Source: Acidobacteriota bacterium
Lineage (GTDB): Bacteria > Acidobacteriota > Terriglobia > Bryobacterales > Bryobacteraceae
Length of the DNA: 64,000 bases
Assembly (NCBI GenBank): GCA_029776225.1
Contig: JAKOTR010000033.1
Coordinates: forward strand, 62,001 to 126,000
Direction: 5' to 3'
Part shown: piece after piece, positions 1 through 10,117 of the stretch
How positions within the stretch are numbered: position 1 is the stretch's first letter
How the letters are laid out: every line of letters begins with the position of its first letter
The notes under the pieces: generated by a model
The model's input: the letters and a program-made list of their open reading frames with translations, nothing else
Databases searched by the model: none
Told to the model about the DNA's origin: nothing
Position numbers and translations under genes: made by a program

Positions 1-1760
1 ATGCCCTCGCCGGTGTCCGCGACGGTCAGCAGAACATAAGGGCCGGGCCGCAGCTCCGGATGTTCAGTCAGGTCCTGTTCCCGAAGGGTCTCGTTCGACG
101 TCTTGATCGTGAGAACGCCCCCCTGCGGCATCGCGTCGCGCGAGTTGATGGCAAGGTTTACGAGGACCTGCTGGATCTGCCCCGGGTCCGCCCGCACGCT
201 GCGCAAATTGGGGTCGAGCGCCAGCACCAGCTCGATGTCCTCGCCGATAAGCCGCCGCAGCATGCTTTCGGTATCGGTGACGACGCGGTTCAGATTGATG
301 ATCGCCGGCCGGATCATCTGCTTCCGGCTGAAGGCCAGCAACTGGTTGGTCAGGCTGGCGGCGCGGTTGCCGGCTTTCAAAATCTCTTCCAGCGGCGGGC
401 GGCGCGGATCGTCGTCCGGCATGCCGTCAAGCAGAAGCTGGCTGAACCCGGTCACCACCGTGAGCAGATTGTTGAAGTCGTGCGCCACGCCTCCCGCCAG
501 ACGCCCCACGGCCTCCATTTTCTGGGAGTGCCGGAGCTGCTCTTCGAGATGTCTGCGGTCGGTAATGTCGGCAATCACAGAGATCACGCCGGCTGGATTG
601 CCCGAAGCATCACGCTGGACCGTGTTCCAGAGCGCCACGTCGATGAGCCTGCCATCCTTGCGGCGGCGCTGCCGTTCGATTCCCGACAGCGTTTCGCCCC
701 TTTGGGCCCGCTTCAGGTTCGCGCGGAAGAACTCCTGGTCGTTCTCGGGCACCGCGGGGAACACTTCGCCGAGGACCTCCTGCTCGGTCCAGCCAAACAT
801 CCGCTGGGCGGCGAAGTTCCAGCTTTTCACCCTCCCCTCGAAATCCATCGCGATGATTGCCAGGGGCAGCGCTTCGATCAGCGCGCGCAGAGTCTGGTTC
901 GCTTCGCGCAGCCGGTCCTCGGCCTCCTGGCGCTGCGTGATGTCGAGAAAGGAAGAGATGCTGCCTCGCGGCGTCCCGTCGGCGTCGAACAGAGGCGCAG
1001 CGGAGGTCAGAAACCCGATGCGGCGGCCGTCCGGAAACACCGTATCGACCTCGACGTTATCGCTTCGGATGCCCTCCGAAGCCGCTTTCCGCATGGGCCA
1101 CTCATCCGGCGGAAGCTCGCGGCCCCCGCGAAAGAACCTCCAGGGCGGACTTTCCGCCGGAGCGGTTATGGACGCCTTCTCGCCAGCCGGGATCTCCAGC
1201 AGACGCGCCAGAGCCGGGTTGATGCGCGCGCGGCTGCATTCGCGGTCGTCGGCGATGGCGATGCCCACCGGGATCAGGTTCAGCAGGGTCTCCAGCTCGG
1301 CCACGCGGTCCCGCAGCCGTTGATTGAGCGCGGTGATCTCCCTTTCCGCCCTCCTCGCCTCGGTGACGTCGACCGCCATGACCAGCCGCGCCGGCCTGCC
1401 GTTATACACGATCGCGTTGGAATGAACCTCGACCTCGATGATCGTGCCGTCGCTCTTGCGATGCCGCCCCTGGCGTACTCGTGTGCCCCCCGGCTCCGCA
1501 TCAAGCCACTCCACAAACCCGGCGACCTCATCCTCGGGCCGTATCTGCGCGACAGTCATCGAAAGGAACTGCTCGCGGGAGTAGCCGTAATCCCGTATGG
1601 CGGCCTCATTCACTTCCAGAAATTGAAGCGTCCGGGTGTCATAAACCCACATCGGCTGGGGATTTCCGGCAAACAGGATGCGGTACTGGTCAGCGGCCCC
1701 TGACGTGTCGCCGCTCGGCGGCGGGAACTGCATCCCATTGAGATGTGAGGGTTTTTCCAT
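1..1760 (-). CDS. PAS-domain sensor histidine kinase (3' end beyond window)
   Basis: Signal-sensing autokinase; only the first ~586 codons are present and the ATP-binding domain runs off the window. Three PAS domains are readable at about residues 26-135, 153-265 and 288-400. The HisKA helix follows, with the phosphoacceptor His near residue 426 in a [10 protein letters not shown] motif. The N box and the start of the G1 box (DTGEGM) are the last residues seen. There is no transmembrane segment, so it is probably cytosolic. A C-terminal receiver is possible, as in the related hybrid kinase at 53087-55708, which shares the HDFNNLLT and [12 protein letters not shown] stretches. The start is the ATG at 1760-1758. 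Ligand and partner are unknown. Confidence 0.88.
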   Translation of the reverse strand, partial: MEKPSHLNGMQFPPPSGDTSGAADQYRILFAGNPQPMWVYDTRTLQFLEVNEAAIRDYGYSREQFLSMTVAQIRPEDEVAGFVEWLDAEPGGTRVRQGRHRKSDGTIIEVEVHSNAIVYNGRPARLVMAVDVTEARRAEREITALNQRLRDRVAELETLLNLIPVGIAIADDRECSRARINPALARLLEIPAGEKASITAPAESPPWRFFRGGRELPPDEWPMRKAASEGIRSDNVEVDTVFPDGRRIGFLTSAAPLFDADGTPRGSISSFLDITQRQEAEDRLREANQTLRALIEALPLAIIAMDFEGRVKSWNFAAQRMFGWTEQEVLGEVFPAVPENDQEFFRANLKRAQRGETLSGIERQRRRKDGRLIDVALWNTVQRDASGNPAGVISVIADITDRRHLEEQLRHSQKMEAVGRLAGGVAHDFNNLLTVVTGFSQLLLDGMPDDDPRRPPLEEILKAGNRAASLTNQLLAFSRKQMIRPAIINLNRVVTDTESMLRRLIGEDIELVLALDPNLRSVRADPGQIQQVLVNLAINSRDAMPQGGVLTIKTSNETLREQDLTEHPELRPGPYVLLTVADTGEG

Positions 1761-1826
1761 CGGATGAGACCCGAGGCCGCACCCGAAATCAGCCCGGTAC
1801 GGCGAATCAGATCAGCATACCGGAAA

Positions 1827-1860
1827 CAGAGCTGCCCCGCAACGTACTCCGGCAGCTCTG
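1827..1860 (-). terminator. Inverted repeat, candidate terminator after the 1883-2440 gene
   Basis: A perfect 10-bp inverted repeat (arms 1827-1836 and 1851-1860, 14-nt loop) lies just past the stop of the 1883-2440 gene. On the minus strand it is followed only by TTT, so intrinsic termination would be weak. Confidence 0.4.
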
Positions 1861-1882
1861 CCAGGCCTGGATGTGAGCGATT

Positions 1883-2440
1883 TTACTCGCGGCCCACGGG
1901 GGCGGACACGGGCTTCTCTTGCGGCGAGACGCCCCGCGATAGCCATCCTTTCTTCCACAGGAGGAGATACACCACCAGCAGGGCGACATATGTCGAGACC
2001 CATAGCCAGGGCGTCCACCACGGGATGCCGTCGATACTGAAGTTGGAAACCGGCCAGAGGAACCGGGTGGAGTAATAGCTGTAGCTGTGGGTGGGGATGT
2101 CGAGCATGATGTGCAGCAGCCATCCCAGCATCTCGAACAAGACGCGCCGCGCCAGGATGCAGGCGATGCCGAACACCAGCAGGAAAACGAGCACGCTGTG
2201 GCCCGTGGGGTAGAGCGGCAGCCCCAGGCGGACGCGTGGCACCAACTGGCCGCTTTGCGCCGCTCCCGCGCCCTCTACCAGCCGGAGAGCGAGCCCCGCG
2301 CCGATCATCGGCCCAAACGCCAGCACATCGGGGAACACTCCCCACCAGACCGCCCAGCCGGTGCGCAGCCGGATTCCCCTCGTTCGCTTTGCTGCCACCG
2401 CGGCTGCAGCCGTCCACAAGCCATGCGCCACGATCTCCAT
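1883..2440 (-). CDS. Membrane protein, YdjM/DUF457-like
   Basis: A 185-residue integral membrane protein with about four hydrophobic helices. It resembles the YdjM/DUF457 'membrane-bound metal-dependent hydrolase' family: early PDVL, GHSVLVF in mid-protein and LLHIMLDIPTH further on supply the His/Asp residues typical of the family. Substrate is unknown. It lies 63 nt downstream of the S9 peptidase gene on the same strand and may share its transcript. Confidence 0.6.
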   Translation of the reverse strand: MEIVAHGLWTAAAAVAAKRTRGIRLRTGWAVWWGVFPDVLAFGPMIGAGLALRLVEGAGAAQSGQLVPRVRLGLPLYPTGHSVLVFLLVFGIACILARRVLFEMLGWLLHIMLDIPTHSYSYYSTRFLWPVSNFSIDGIPWWTPWLWVSTYVALLVVYLLLWKKGWLSRGVSPQEKPVSAPVGRE

Positions 2441-2503
2441 CTTCGACTCCCCTCTTAGCGCACTGTAGCGCAGAGCGGCAACAGCCGCAGGGGCGCGCTC
2501 CCG

Positions 2504-4558
2504 TTACGGTTGCGGGGCCGGTTCCGCCTGCGGGGCGGGCACGCGGGGCTTGTTCACCCACTCCGTGAGCCAGTCCAGAACGGTCTTGTACCAGAGAACG
2601 CTGTTCTGAGGTTTCAAAATCCAGTGGCCCTCGTCGGGGAACACGAGCAGCTTCGAGGGCACTTTTTGCAATTGCAAAGCGGTGAACAGTTGCAGCCCCT
2701 GGCCGTAGGGCACGCGGAAATCCAGCTCGCCGTGGATGACCAGCGTCGGAGTGCGGAATTCCTTCGCGTACTTGCTCGGAGAAAACTTCTCGTACACCTC
2801 CGGGTTCTCCCATGGCGCGCCGCGAAACTCCCAGAGCGGGAACCACAACTCCTCGGTCTCCCCGAACTTGCTCGCCAGATCGTATACGCCGGCGTGGGAA
2901 ACGAGCGCCTTGAACCGCTGCGTGTGGCCCAGAATCCAGTTCACCATGTAGCCGCCGTAGGAGCCCCCCGCAGCCGCCATCTTCTCGGGGTCGGCCCACG
3001 GCTGCTTCGCGACGTAGTCGGCCACGGCCATGATGTCGTCGAAAGGCTTGCCGCCCCAGTCCGAGTTGATTTCGTCGATGAATTTCTGGCCGTATCCCGT
3101 TGATCCCCGCGGATTTGGCATGACAACAACGAAGCCGGCGCCGGCGAACACCTGGGCGTTCCAGCGGTAACTCCAACTCTCGCCCCAGGCGCCCTGCGGG
3201 CCGCCGTGGATCAGAAACAGCACCGGATACCGCCTGCCGGCTTGGAAGCCCGGCGGTTTGAGCAGGAAGCTCGAAACGCGGGCCTGGTCCGGGGCTTCCA
3301 CCGTGAATTCCTCGAACCTGGGAAGATCGTATTCGCTCAGCAGCACGTCGTTGAAATGCGTGAGCTGGCGTTCGGCGCCCCCGCTCGGCGCGGCGAAAAT
3401 CTCGCTCGGCCGCGAGCCGGTCTGCTGGGTATAGACGAGCGTCTTGCCGTCTGGCGTGAGGCGGATATCATCAATGGTCCTGCTGCCCGAGACGATCGTC
3501 AGAGCGCCGCCGCCGGAAACAGGGACCATCTGGGCGCCTTGCCTGCCGCGGTCCTCGAGCGTAAAGAATATGCGTGTGGAATCGGGCGACCAGGTGAAGC
3601 TGGTGACCCACCGGTCGGTGCTTTCGGTCAGCGAGGTCAGGTTTCCGGTCGCTCGTTCGAGCACCACGAGCCGCCACCGGTCGCTCTCGTATCCGGGCCG
3701 GTATTGCGCGCGCCAAGCCAGATACTTGCCGTCCGGAGAGTAGGCCGGGGAGTTGTCGGCGGCGGGGTTCTGGGTAATTTTGGTCGGCTCGCCGCCCGTA
3801 ATCGGGACCACGTAGATGTCCGAGTTCGTGCTGACGGCCGGAACCTCATCGGATATGGCAACGTAGGCGACTTCTGCCCCGTCGGGCGAGATGGCGTAAT
3901 CGTCGGGCCCGCCGAGCGAGAATGGGGGAACGTCGCGGTCGCCCGGAGTGAGGTCCTTCACTTCCCCGCCCGCCGCCGGCACGACGAGCAGGTGGCGGCG
4001 CCGCGCCCCCTGCCATTCCGACCAGTGGCGGTAGAGCAGGGTGGTGTAGATGCGGGCTTTGACCTTAGAGTTCTTCTCTTCCTCGAGCCGCTTCGCGTTG
4101 CAGGCGTTGTCGGCCCCGCACTCGGGGTACACCTCGCTCGTAAAGAGCAGGTTCGCGCCATCGGGGGAATAGAGTACGCCGCCCGCTCCCGTGGCGAGGT
4201 AAGTCACCTGGCGGGGATTCGACCCGTCCGCGTCCATGATCCAAACCTGAGGGGTGCCGCTGCGATCCGAGATGAAGGCGATCCGGCGGGAGTCGGGCGA
4301 CCAGCGCGGCCGCTCATTCCTGTCGCCGCTATGGGTAATGCGCACCGGAGCGCCGCCGCTCACCGGGACAACGTAGATGTTTGAGGACCTCTTATTCGCG
4401 TCGACATCCACCGTCTGGACGGTAAACGCGACGGTGCGGCCGTCGGGCGAAACTTGCGGGTCCGAAACGCGCGCGAGTTTGAGAAGCGCGTCCACGTCGA
4501 ACGGCTTCTGCGCGCACAGGGGAGCAGCCAACGCAAGAAGTAGAAAAATCAGCGGCAT
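2504..4558 (-). CDS. Secreted S9 family prolyl oligopeptidase-type serine peptidase
   Basis: A 684-residue exported peptidase predicted to cleave oligopeptides in the periplasm. The N-terminus is a signal peptide (MPLIFLLLALAAPLCAQ). Residues ~20-390 contain PD40/WD40-like propeller repeats (SPDG, SPDS motifs). The C-terminal alpha/beta hydrolase domain has the catalytic Ser in GGSYGGYM (~533), Asp in HGELDFRVP (~610) and His in DEGHW (~642). The family identification is firm. Peptide specificity (dipeptidyl- versus acylaminoacyl-peptidase) is not readable. It ends in a Pro/Ala/Gln-rich tail. The divergent neighbour starts 75 nt away. Confidence 0.92.
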   Translation of the reverse strand: MPLIFLLLALAAPLCAQKPFDVDALLKLARVSDPQVSPDGRTVAFTVQTVDVDANKRSSNIYVVPVSGGAPVRITHSGDRNERPRWSPDSRRIAFISDRSGTPQVWIMDADGSNPRQVTYLATGAGGVLYSPDGANLLFTSEVYPECGADNACNAKRLEEEKNSKVKARIYTTLLYRHWSEWQGARRRHLLVVPAAGGEVKDLTPGDRDVPPFSLGGPDDYAISPDGAEVAYVAISDEVPAVSTNSDIYVVPITGGEPTKITQNPAADNSPAYSPDGKYLAWRAQYRPGYESDRWRLVVLERATGNLTSLTESTDRWVTSFTWSPDSTRIFFTLEDRGRQGAQMVPVSGGGALTIVSGSRTIDDIRLTPDGKTLVYTQQTGSRPSEIFAAPSGGAERQLTHFNDVLLSEYDLPRFEEFTVEAPDQARVSSFLLKPPGFQAGRRYPVLFLIHGGPQGAWGESWSYRWNAQVFAGAGFVVVMPNPRGSTGYGQKFIDEINSDWGGKPFDDIMAVADYVAKQPWADPEKMAAAGGSYGGYMVNWILGHTQRFKALVSHAGVYDLASKFGETEELWFPLWEFRGAPWENPEVYEKFSPSKYAKEFRTPTLVIHGELDFRVPYGQGLQLFTALQLQKVPSKLLVFPDEGHWILKPQNSVLWYKTVLDWLTEWVNKPRVPAPQAEPAPQP

Positions 4559-4633
4559 ACTGGAATTGTAACGTGTGAGGAGCCGGTTGGCCTGTCTCCC
4601 ACTGTGCTAGCATAGTGAATTCAACCGACTTTC

Positions 4634-5149
4634 ATGATTCGCGCCTATCGCGGCATTCTGCCCCGAATCGCCGTTTCCGCCTATGTTGATCCCAGCGCCC
4701 AGGTCATCGGGGACGTGACCGTCGGGGAGCGCTCGAGCATCTGGCCCAACGTCACCGTGCGCGGCGACGTGCACTACATCCGCATCGGCGACGACACCAG
4801 CATACAGGACAACTCCGTGCTTCATGTCGAGCACGACCTGTGGCCGCTGATCATTGGCAACCGGGTAACGGTGGGACACTCGGCTGTCCTCCACGGCTGC
4901 GTGATCGAAGATGAGTGCCTGATCGGCATCGGCGCCATCGTCCTGAATGGCGCGCGCGTGGGCACGGGATCGATCATCGCCGCAGGCGCGGTGGTACCCG
5001 AAGGAATGCAGGTGCCCCCGCGCAGCATGGTGATGGGGATCCCGGGCAAAGTCCGCCGCGAAGTGACCGACGCCGAACTCGAACGCATCCGCGAAGGCTC
5101 CGCCAACTATGTTCGATACCGCCAAGTCTACAAGGATGAAGTAATTTGA
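4634..5149 (+). CDS. Gamma-carbonic anhydrase family hexapeptide-repeat protein
   Basis: A 171-residue left-handed beta-helix protein of the YrdA/PaaY/gamma-CA class. It has successive hexapeptide turns (VIGDVTVGERSSIWPN, VGTGSIIAAGAVV). The three expected zinc ligands are present: the first His in VLHVEHD and the other two in VGHSAVLHG. The short C-terminal helix is also present. Activity could be CO2 hydration or a thioesterase-like function; many family members are inactive as anhydrases. It is the first gene of a run with hisS and aspS, overlapping hisS by 4 bp, so translation is probably coupled. Confidence 0.85.
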   Translation: MIRAYRGILPRIAVSAYVDPSAQVIGDVTVGERSSIWPNVTVRGDVHYIRIGDDTSIQDNSVLHVEHDLWPLIIGNRVTVGHSAVLHGCVIEDECLIGIGAIVLNGARVGTGSIIAAGAVVPEGMQVPPRSMVMGIPGKVRREVTDAELERIREGSANYVRYRQVYKDEVI

Positions 5150-6393
5150 TTCGCGCTGTGAAAGGAATGCGGGACCTGCTGCCGCCTGCGACCGGCGTGT
5201 GGAACTACGTCGAGGACGCGGCGCGGCGGGTATTCCGCTCGTACAATTACCACGAGATTCGCACGCCGGTCCTCGAAGAGACCCAGTTGTTCGCGCGCGG
5301 GGTGGGCGAGGAAACCGACATCGTCACGAAGGAGATGTACACCTTCGAAGACCGCGACGGCAGCTCGCTTACGCTGCGTCCCGAGGCGACCGCGTCGGTC
5401 ATCCGCGCCTACATCGAGCACCGGCTCGACCAGCGGCCCGGGGTTCAAAAACTTTACTACATAGGGCCGATGTTCCGCCGCGAACGGCCGCAAAAGGGCC
5501 GTTATCGGCAGTTCTTTCAGATCGGCGCGGAGGCGATCGGATCCGAGTCGCCGTTTCTCGACGCCGAGGTGATCGAGATGGTGGTGGAGCTGTTCCGCGC
5601 CATCCGCCTCGAGGGATTCAAGCTGCTGCTCAACTCGGTGGGCTGCCCGGAGTGCCGCAAAGCATTTTCCGCCAAACTGCGTGAGGAGCTGGCCAAGGTG
5701 GCGCCTTCGCTGTGCGCCGATTGCCGCCGCCGCGCGGAAACCAATCCGCTGCGCGTGCTTGACTGCAAGGTCCCGGAGGATCAGCCCATCATCGACGCGC
5801 TGCCGTCGATCCTCGACCACCTCTGCGAGGGTTGCCGCACGCACTTCGATGCCGTGCAGCGGTATCTGACGGACCGCGCCATCGAGTTCGAAATCCGGCC
5901 GCGGCTGGTTCGCGGGCTGGATTACTATACGCGCACGACATTCGAGGTGGTGCACGGCGCGCTCGGCGCGCAGAACTCCGTGATGGGCGGCGGGCGGTAT
6001 GATGGACTGGCTGAAGCGTTGGGGTCGAAGATCCATTCGCCGGGCATCGGCTTTTCGATCGGCGAAGACCGGCTCGTGATGAGCCTGGAGGAGAGCCGCA
6101 AAGCGGAGTTCACGCCGGAACTGGACGTCTTCATCGCTCCGCTGGGCGAGCCTGCGCTGCGGGAATGCGCGATTGTGGCGCGCGAGTTGCGGCGGAGCGG
6201 CCTGGCGGTCGAGATCGCTCCCGAGGGGCGGCTGAAACGCGCGATGGAACTGGCGAACAAGCTGGCGGCCCGCTTCGCACTCATCGTGGGCGAGGACGAG
6301 ATCGCATCCGGGAAGTATACTTTGAAGAACATGGCCTCCGGAGAGCAGCAAAGCGTTGCAATGGAAGAGTTGTTGAGGGTGGTACGTGGCTGA
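5146..6393 (+). CDS. hisS: Histidine--tRNA ligase
   Basis: Class II aminoacyl-tRNA synthetase charging tRNA-His; 415 residues, normal for the family. It opens with the family signature KGMRDLLPP. Motif 2 is in [17 protein letters not shown], and the histidine-A motif is [12 protein letters not shown]. Motif 3 lies in [11 protein letters not shown], and the anticodon-binding domain covers ~325-415. The start is TTG at 5146, supported by an AAGGA ribosome-binding site 9 nt upstream and by alignment of the N-terminus. It overlaps the upstream stop by 4 bp and aspS by 8 bp. Confidence 0.97.
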   Translation: MIRAVKGMRDLLPPATGVWNYVEDAARRVFRSYNYHEIRTPVLEETQLFARGVGEETDIVTKEMYTFEDRDGSSLTLRPEATASVIRAYIEHRLDQRPGVQKLYYIGPMFRRERPQKGRYRQFFQIGAEAIGSESPFLDAEVIEMVVELFRAIRLEGFKLLLNSVGCPECRKAFSAKLREELAKVAPSLCADCRRRAETNPLRVLDCKVPEDQPIIDALPSILDHLCEGCRTHFDAVQRYLTDRAIEFEIRPRLVRGLDYYTRTTFEVVHGALGAQNSVMGGGRYDGLAEALGSKIHSPGIGFSIGEDRLVMSLEESRKAEFTPELDVFIAPLGEPALRECAIVARELRRSGLAVEIAPEGRLKRAMELANKLAARFALIVGEDEIASGKYTLKNMASGEQQSVAMEELLRVVRG

Positions 6394-8170
6394 AAACTGT
6401 GTGCCTCTTGATTTCTTGGGCGATCTGCGCCGCACGCATACCTGCGGCGAACTGCGCGCATCCCATGCCGGCTCGCGCGCGCTGCTGATGGGGTGGGTCC
6501 ACCGGCGGCGCGACCTCGGCGGGGTGATCTTCGTGCACCTGCGGGACCGCGACGGCGTGACGCAGGTGGTGTTTCGTGAGGATACGGAGAAGACAGTCCA
6601 CCAGAAGGCGGAACTTCTGCGTTCGGAGTACGTGATCGCGGTGGAAGGCGAGGTGACATTGCGCACGCCCGACACCGTGAATCCGAATATCGAGACCGGC
6701 GAGGTGGAGCTGGTCGCGGACAAGCTCTGGATCCTGAACGATTCGCGCACGCCGCCGTTCCCGATGGAGGACACGGTGGACGTCTCCGAGGACGTCCGGC
6801 TGAAATACCGTTACGTCGATCTCCGCCGGCCGCTCATGCAGCGGAATATCATGCTGCGCGCAAAGGCCTCCTTTGCGGCGCGGGAGTTCCTTTCTTCGCA
6901 GGGGTTTCTGGAAATCGAGACGCCCTACATGACCAGCTCGACGCCCGAGGGCGCGCGCGACTTCCTCGTACCCAGCCGCATTCAGCCGGGTTGCTTCTAT
7001 GCTTTGCCGCAATCGCCGCAAATCTTCAAGCAACTGCTGATGGTGAGCGGGTTCGAAAAATACTTCCAGATCGTGCGCTGCTTCCGCGACGAAGACCTGC
7101 GCGCCGACCGCCAGCCCGAGTTCACACAGATCGACCTCGAGATGTCGTTCGTGCGGCAGGAGGACATCATGGAGGTCATCGAGCCCCTGGTGCAGGCAAT
7201 CTGCCGCACGGCGGGATATGAACTCCAGCTTCCGTTCCCGCGCATGACTTACGAGCAGGCGATGCGTAGCTACGGCAGCGACAAGCCTGACCTGCGGCTG
7301 CCGCCGTTCTACACGGTCGAGGATCTGTTCCCCGGCGCGATGTTGACCGGAGAGGGCCTTCCCCTGGTGGCCATCGTTATACCCAAGGCCGGCGGCATCA
7401 GCCGCAAGGAACGCGACGAATGGAAAGCCTTCGGAGCCGAGCGCGGGCTGCGCGTTTACGACGACGTGAAGCGCCTGGACCGCGACTATCCCGGCCCGAT
7501 GGCCGAAGTGCGGGCGCGCACCGGGGCATGTCCCGAGGACCTGCTGCTGCTGGCAGGATGGACCGGACCGGCGCCGGCGCACCGCCCCGAGCACGCCGTG
7601 TTGCAGGCGTGCGGCCAACTGCGGTTGCAGGCCGGGCAGAAGTACAACGACAAGCACAAGCTCCTCGATCCTCGCGACTTGCGCTTTGCCTGGGTGATGG
7701 ATTTCCCCATGTTCGAGTGGAACGAGGAGGAGGGCCGCTGGGAAGCCGCTCACCATCCCTTCACCTCGGTGCATGATGAGGACCTGGACAAGCTCAGCGT
7801 AGACCCGGAGGCATGCCGCGCCAAGTCCTACGACCTGGTGCTCAATGGCGTCGAACTCGGCTCGGGCTCGATCCGCATCCACCGGCGCGACGTGCAGGCC
7901 AAGGTTTTCCAGGCTCTCGGACTCAGCGACGAGGACGCCCGCGTGCGCTTCGGCCACTTGCTGGAAGCTCTGGAATACGGCGCGCCTCCGCACGGCGGCA
8001 TCGCCCTGGGGCTCGACCGCCTGGTGATGATCCTGTCGGGCGAAAACTCGATCCGGGACGTGATTCCGTTCCCGAAGACGGCGAAAGGCACGGACTTGAT
8101 GTGCGGCGCTCCCTCCCCCGTGTCCGAACAGCAACTGCGGGAATTGGGGATCGCTTTGCGGAGACGGTAG
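6386..8170 (+). CDS. aspS: Aspartate--tRNA ligase, bacterial type
   Basis: Class II synthetase of 594 residues. It has an N-terminal OB-fold anticodon-binding domain (~20-130) and the catalytic core with motif 2 ([18 protein letters not shown]). A bacterial GAD insertion covers ~300-410, and motif 3 is GLDRLVMIL near the C-terminus. The OB-fold loop reads [10 protein letters not shown], like discriminating enzymes rather than the His variant of non-discriminating ones. Specificity is inference, since no gatCAB gene is visible here. The start is GTG at 6386, inside the end of hisS, preceded by GAGGGTGG. Confidence 0.97.
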   Translation: MAENCVPLDFLGDLRRTHTCGELRASHAGSRALLMGWVHRRRDLGGVIFVHLRDRDGVTQVVFREDTEKTVHQKAELLRSEYVIAVEGEVTLRTPDTVNPNIETGEVELVADKLWILNDSRTPPFPMEDTVDVSEDVRLKYRYVDLRRPLMQRNIMLRAKASFAAREFLSSQGFLEIETPYMTSSTPEGARDFLVPSRIQPGCFYALPQSPQIFKQLLMVSGFEKYFQIVRCFRDEDLRADRQPEFTQIDLEMSFVRQEDIMEVIEPLVQAICRTAGYELQLPFPRMTYEQAMRSYGSDKPDLRLPPFYTVEDLFPGAMLTGEGLPLVAIVIPKAGGISRKERDEWKAFGAERGLRVYDDVKRLDRDYPGPMAEVRARTGACPEDLLLLAGWTGPAPAHRPEHAVLQACGQLRLQAGQKYNDKHKLLDPRDLRFAWVMDFPMFEWNEEEGRWEAAHHPFTSVHDEDLDKLSVDPEACRAKSYDLVLNGVELGSGSIRIHRRDVQAKVFQALGLSDEDARVRFGHLLEALEYGAPPHGGIALGLDRLVMILSGENSIRDVIPFPKTAKGTDLMCGAPSPVSEQQLRELGIALRRR

Positions 8171-8192
8171 GGAATACGCCGGCGGCGCTGGC

Positions 8193-8218
8193 GGCCTCGC
8201 CTTGTGATTCGCGAGGCC
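8193..8218 (+). terminator. Hairpin after aspS
   Basis: An 8-bp perfect stem (8193-8200 with 8211-8218, 10-nt loop) lies 22 nt past the aspS stop. There is no U tract, so it is only a weak candidate terminator or processing structure before the phosphodiesterase gene. Confidence 0.3.
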
Positions 8219-8231
8219 ATAAGCTGAGAGT

Positions 8232-8747
8232 ATGCGGATTGCCATTCTCTCCGACATACACGACAACGTCTGGAAACTCGCGGGCGCGCTGGAGGCGGCC
8301 GCCGACGCCGGCGCGCTCATCTGCTGCGGCGACCTCTGTTCCCCGTTCATCGTGCACCAGATGGCGCGGGCGTTCTCCAACCCCATCCACATCGTTTTCG
8401 GAAACAACGACGGCGACCGGTTCCGGATCGCACTCAACGCGCGCAACTACGCGCACGTGCGAGTGCACGGGGAGTTCTTCCAGGGAGAGTTTGACGGCAA
8501 GCGCTTCGCCGTGCACCACTTCGACAACGTCGGGCGGGAAATAGCCCGTTCCGGCGAGTTCGACGTGGTGTGCTTCGGGCACAACCATGTTTACGAGGTG
8601 TGCCGCATTGGACGCACCCTGGCCATCAACCCGGGCCCGCTGATGGGCGCTACGTTCGCGCCCGACGGCACGAGGACGGACGTCGCGTCAACCTTCGTGA
8701 TCTACGACACGGCGGCGGACTCCGCTATACGAAACGAGGTCCGGTAG
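8232..8747 (+). CDS. YfcE/MJ0936-type metallophosphoesterase
   Basis: A 171-residue calcineurin-like phosphodiesterase of the YfcE/MJ0936 group. The metal-binding motifs are in order: SDIHDN (D-x-H), CCGDLC (GD), GNNDG (GN-D) and CFGHNHVYE (GH-x-H). The expected single histidine before the last motif lies in VHHFDNVG. The protein is soluble. Members hydrolyse phosphodiesters in vitro with unclear physiological substrates. It has the plus orientation of its neighbours and ends 20 nt before the POTRA protein. Confidence 0.85.
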   Translation: MRIAILSDIHDNVWKLAGALEAAADAGALICCGDLCSPFIVHQMARAFSNPIHIVFGNNDGDRFRIALNARNYAHVRVHGEFFQGEFDGKRFAVHHFDNVGREIARSGEFDVVCFGHNHVYEVCRIGRTLAINPGPLMGATFAPDGTRTDVASTFVIYDTAADSAIRNEVR

Positions 8748-8767
8748 TCCCGGCGTCACACTAAAGT

Positions 8768-10075
8768 ATGCTCTTGCTCGCCGCCGCCCTCCTGTTAGCG
8801 ATGCCCGCGCCGGCTCAGAAGCCCGCGGCCCGCGAAACCAGGCCCGCCACGGAGATGGCCTGGCCCATCGAGAGCATCACGATTACAGGCAATCGTGAGT
8901 ACTCGCGCGAGCAGATCCTGGCGGCTGCGGGAATCAGGCAAGGCCAGATGGTCCGCCCGCCGGACCTCGAAGCCGCACAGAAACGCCTGCTGGACACGGG
9001 GGTATTCGAGGAAGTCGCCGTCCGGTTCGAGCCCGCCGCCAGTGGCAAAGGCTACGCCGTCTCTTTCGAAGTCTCCGAAGCCGGCCCCTTCTTTCCCGTG
9101 CGGTTCGAAGATCTTCCCGCCTCAGAGGAGGAGCTGGTGAAGGTGCTCAAGCAGTCCGACCCGTTCTTCGGCCCCCGAATCCCCGCCACCGAGGCGATCG
9201 TCAACCGCTATGCCCGGGTCATTGAAAATCACCTGGCGGGCAAGGACAAGGTTGTGGGCAGGCTGGCGCCGGACGAGGCCGGCCAGTTGGCGGTGGTGTT
9301 CCGCTCCGCAAGGCCGCTGCCCGCCGTCTCCCGCGTCCGCTTCACCGGCAATGAGGTGCTGCCCTCCAGCGCGCTCGAAAACGCGATCAACGCCGTCGCC
9401 ATCGGCCTTCCCTACACGGAAAAACAGTTCCGGAAACTATTGGACGCCAATGTCCGCCCGCTGTACGAGGCCCGGGGGCGCGTCCGCGTCTCATTCCCCG
9501 AGATTCAGCAGGAAAATGACCCGGCGGTCAAGGGCGTGGTGCTCACCGTCAAAGTGGTCGAAGGCCCGAGTTACTCGCTCGGCGAGTTCACGGTGGACGG
9601 GACGGGCATTCCCCGGGAGGAACTGCTCAAGGCGGAGAACCTCAAGAAGGGCGACGTCTTCAACATCAAGCAGCTGCAGGCCGCTGTGGAGCAAATCGAG
9701 AGGCGACTTCGGCGCGAGGGCTTCATGCAGGTAAAATCCACCCAGGAGCGGCGCATCGACGACGAGGCGAAAACGGTGGACCTGGCCGTCCACGTGACCG
9801 AAGGGCCCCGCTACCGTTTCGGCCGCCTCGCGATCGAAGGGCTGGACGTGATCACCGAGCCGGCGATCCGCAAGATGTGGGGCATGAAGCCCGGCGACCC
9901 GTTCAACGCCGATTATCCCGATTACTTTCTCCGCCGCGTGAAAGAAGACGGCGTGCTGGACAACCTCGGCGAGACCAAGGCCGTCGTGAAGGTTGACGAG
10001 GCCGCCAAGACTGCAGATGTCACTCTCATCTTCCGCGGAGAACCCGCCCCGAAGCCCAAGCCATCCAGGTTCTAA
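8768..10075 (+). CDS. Exported POTRA-domain protein lacking a beta-barrel
   Basis: A 435-residue protein with a signal peptide (cut after PAPAQ) and serial POTRA modules. Clear modules lie at ~33-107, ~191-274, ~275-352 and ~353-427, with a diverged one at ~108-190. Each clear module begins with a strand such as ITITGNREYS, VRFTGNEVLP, FTVDGTG or LAIEGLD. In BamA/TamA such modules precede a ~350-residue outer-membrane barrel. Here the protein ends in a Pro/Lys tail right after the last module. It is probably periplasmic and could act as a scaffold or chaperone for outer-membrane assembly; that role is inference. Confidence 0.75.
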   Translation: MLLLAAALLLAMPAPAQKPAARETRPATEMAWPIESITITGNREYSREQILAAAGIRQGQMVRPPDLEAAQKRLLDTGVFEEVAVRFEPAASGKGYAVSFEVSEAGPFFPVRFEDLPASEEELVKVLKQSDPFFGPRIPATEAIVNRYARVIENHLAGKDKVVGRLAPDEAGQLAVVFRSARPLPAVSRVRFTGNEVLPSSALENAINAVAIGLPYTEKQFRKLLDANVRPLYEARGRVRVSFPEIQQENDPAVKGVVLTVKVVEGPSYSLGEFTVDGTGIPREELLKAENLKKGDVFNIKQLQAAVEQIERRLRREGFMQVKSTQERRIDDEAKTVDLAVHVTEGPRYRFGRLAIEGLDVITEPAIRKMWGMKPGDPFNADYPDYFLRRVKEDGVLDNLGETKAVVKVDEAAKTADVTLIFRGEPAPKPKPSRF

Positions 10076-10117
10076 ACGTCCGGAAACACGCGGCAGTCAT
10101 GCTATCGTGAAAAAGTT

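Noticed and set aside
6386-8170. Non-discriminating AspRS feeding a transamidation pathway
   Set aside because: The OB-fold loop has Leu rather than the His typical of non-discriminating enzymes, and no gat genes are in the window; evidence insufficient.
6281-8446. 721-codon minus-strand frame opposite aspS
   Set aside because: Shadow; spans the aspS coding region and the intergenic hairpin with no start signal.
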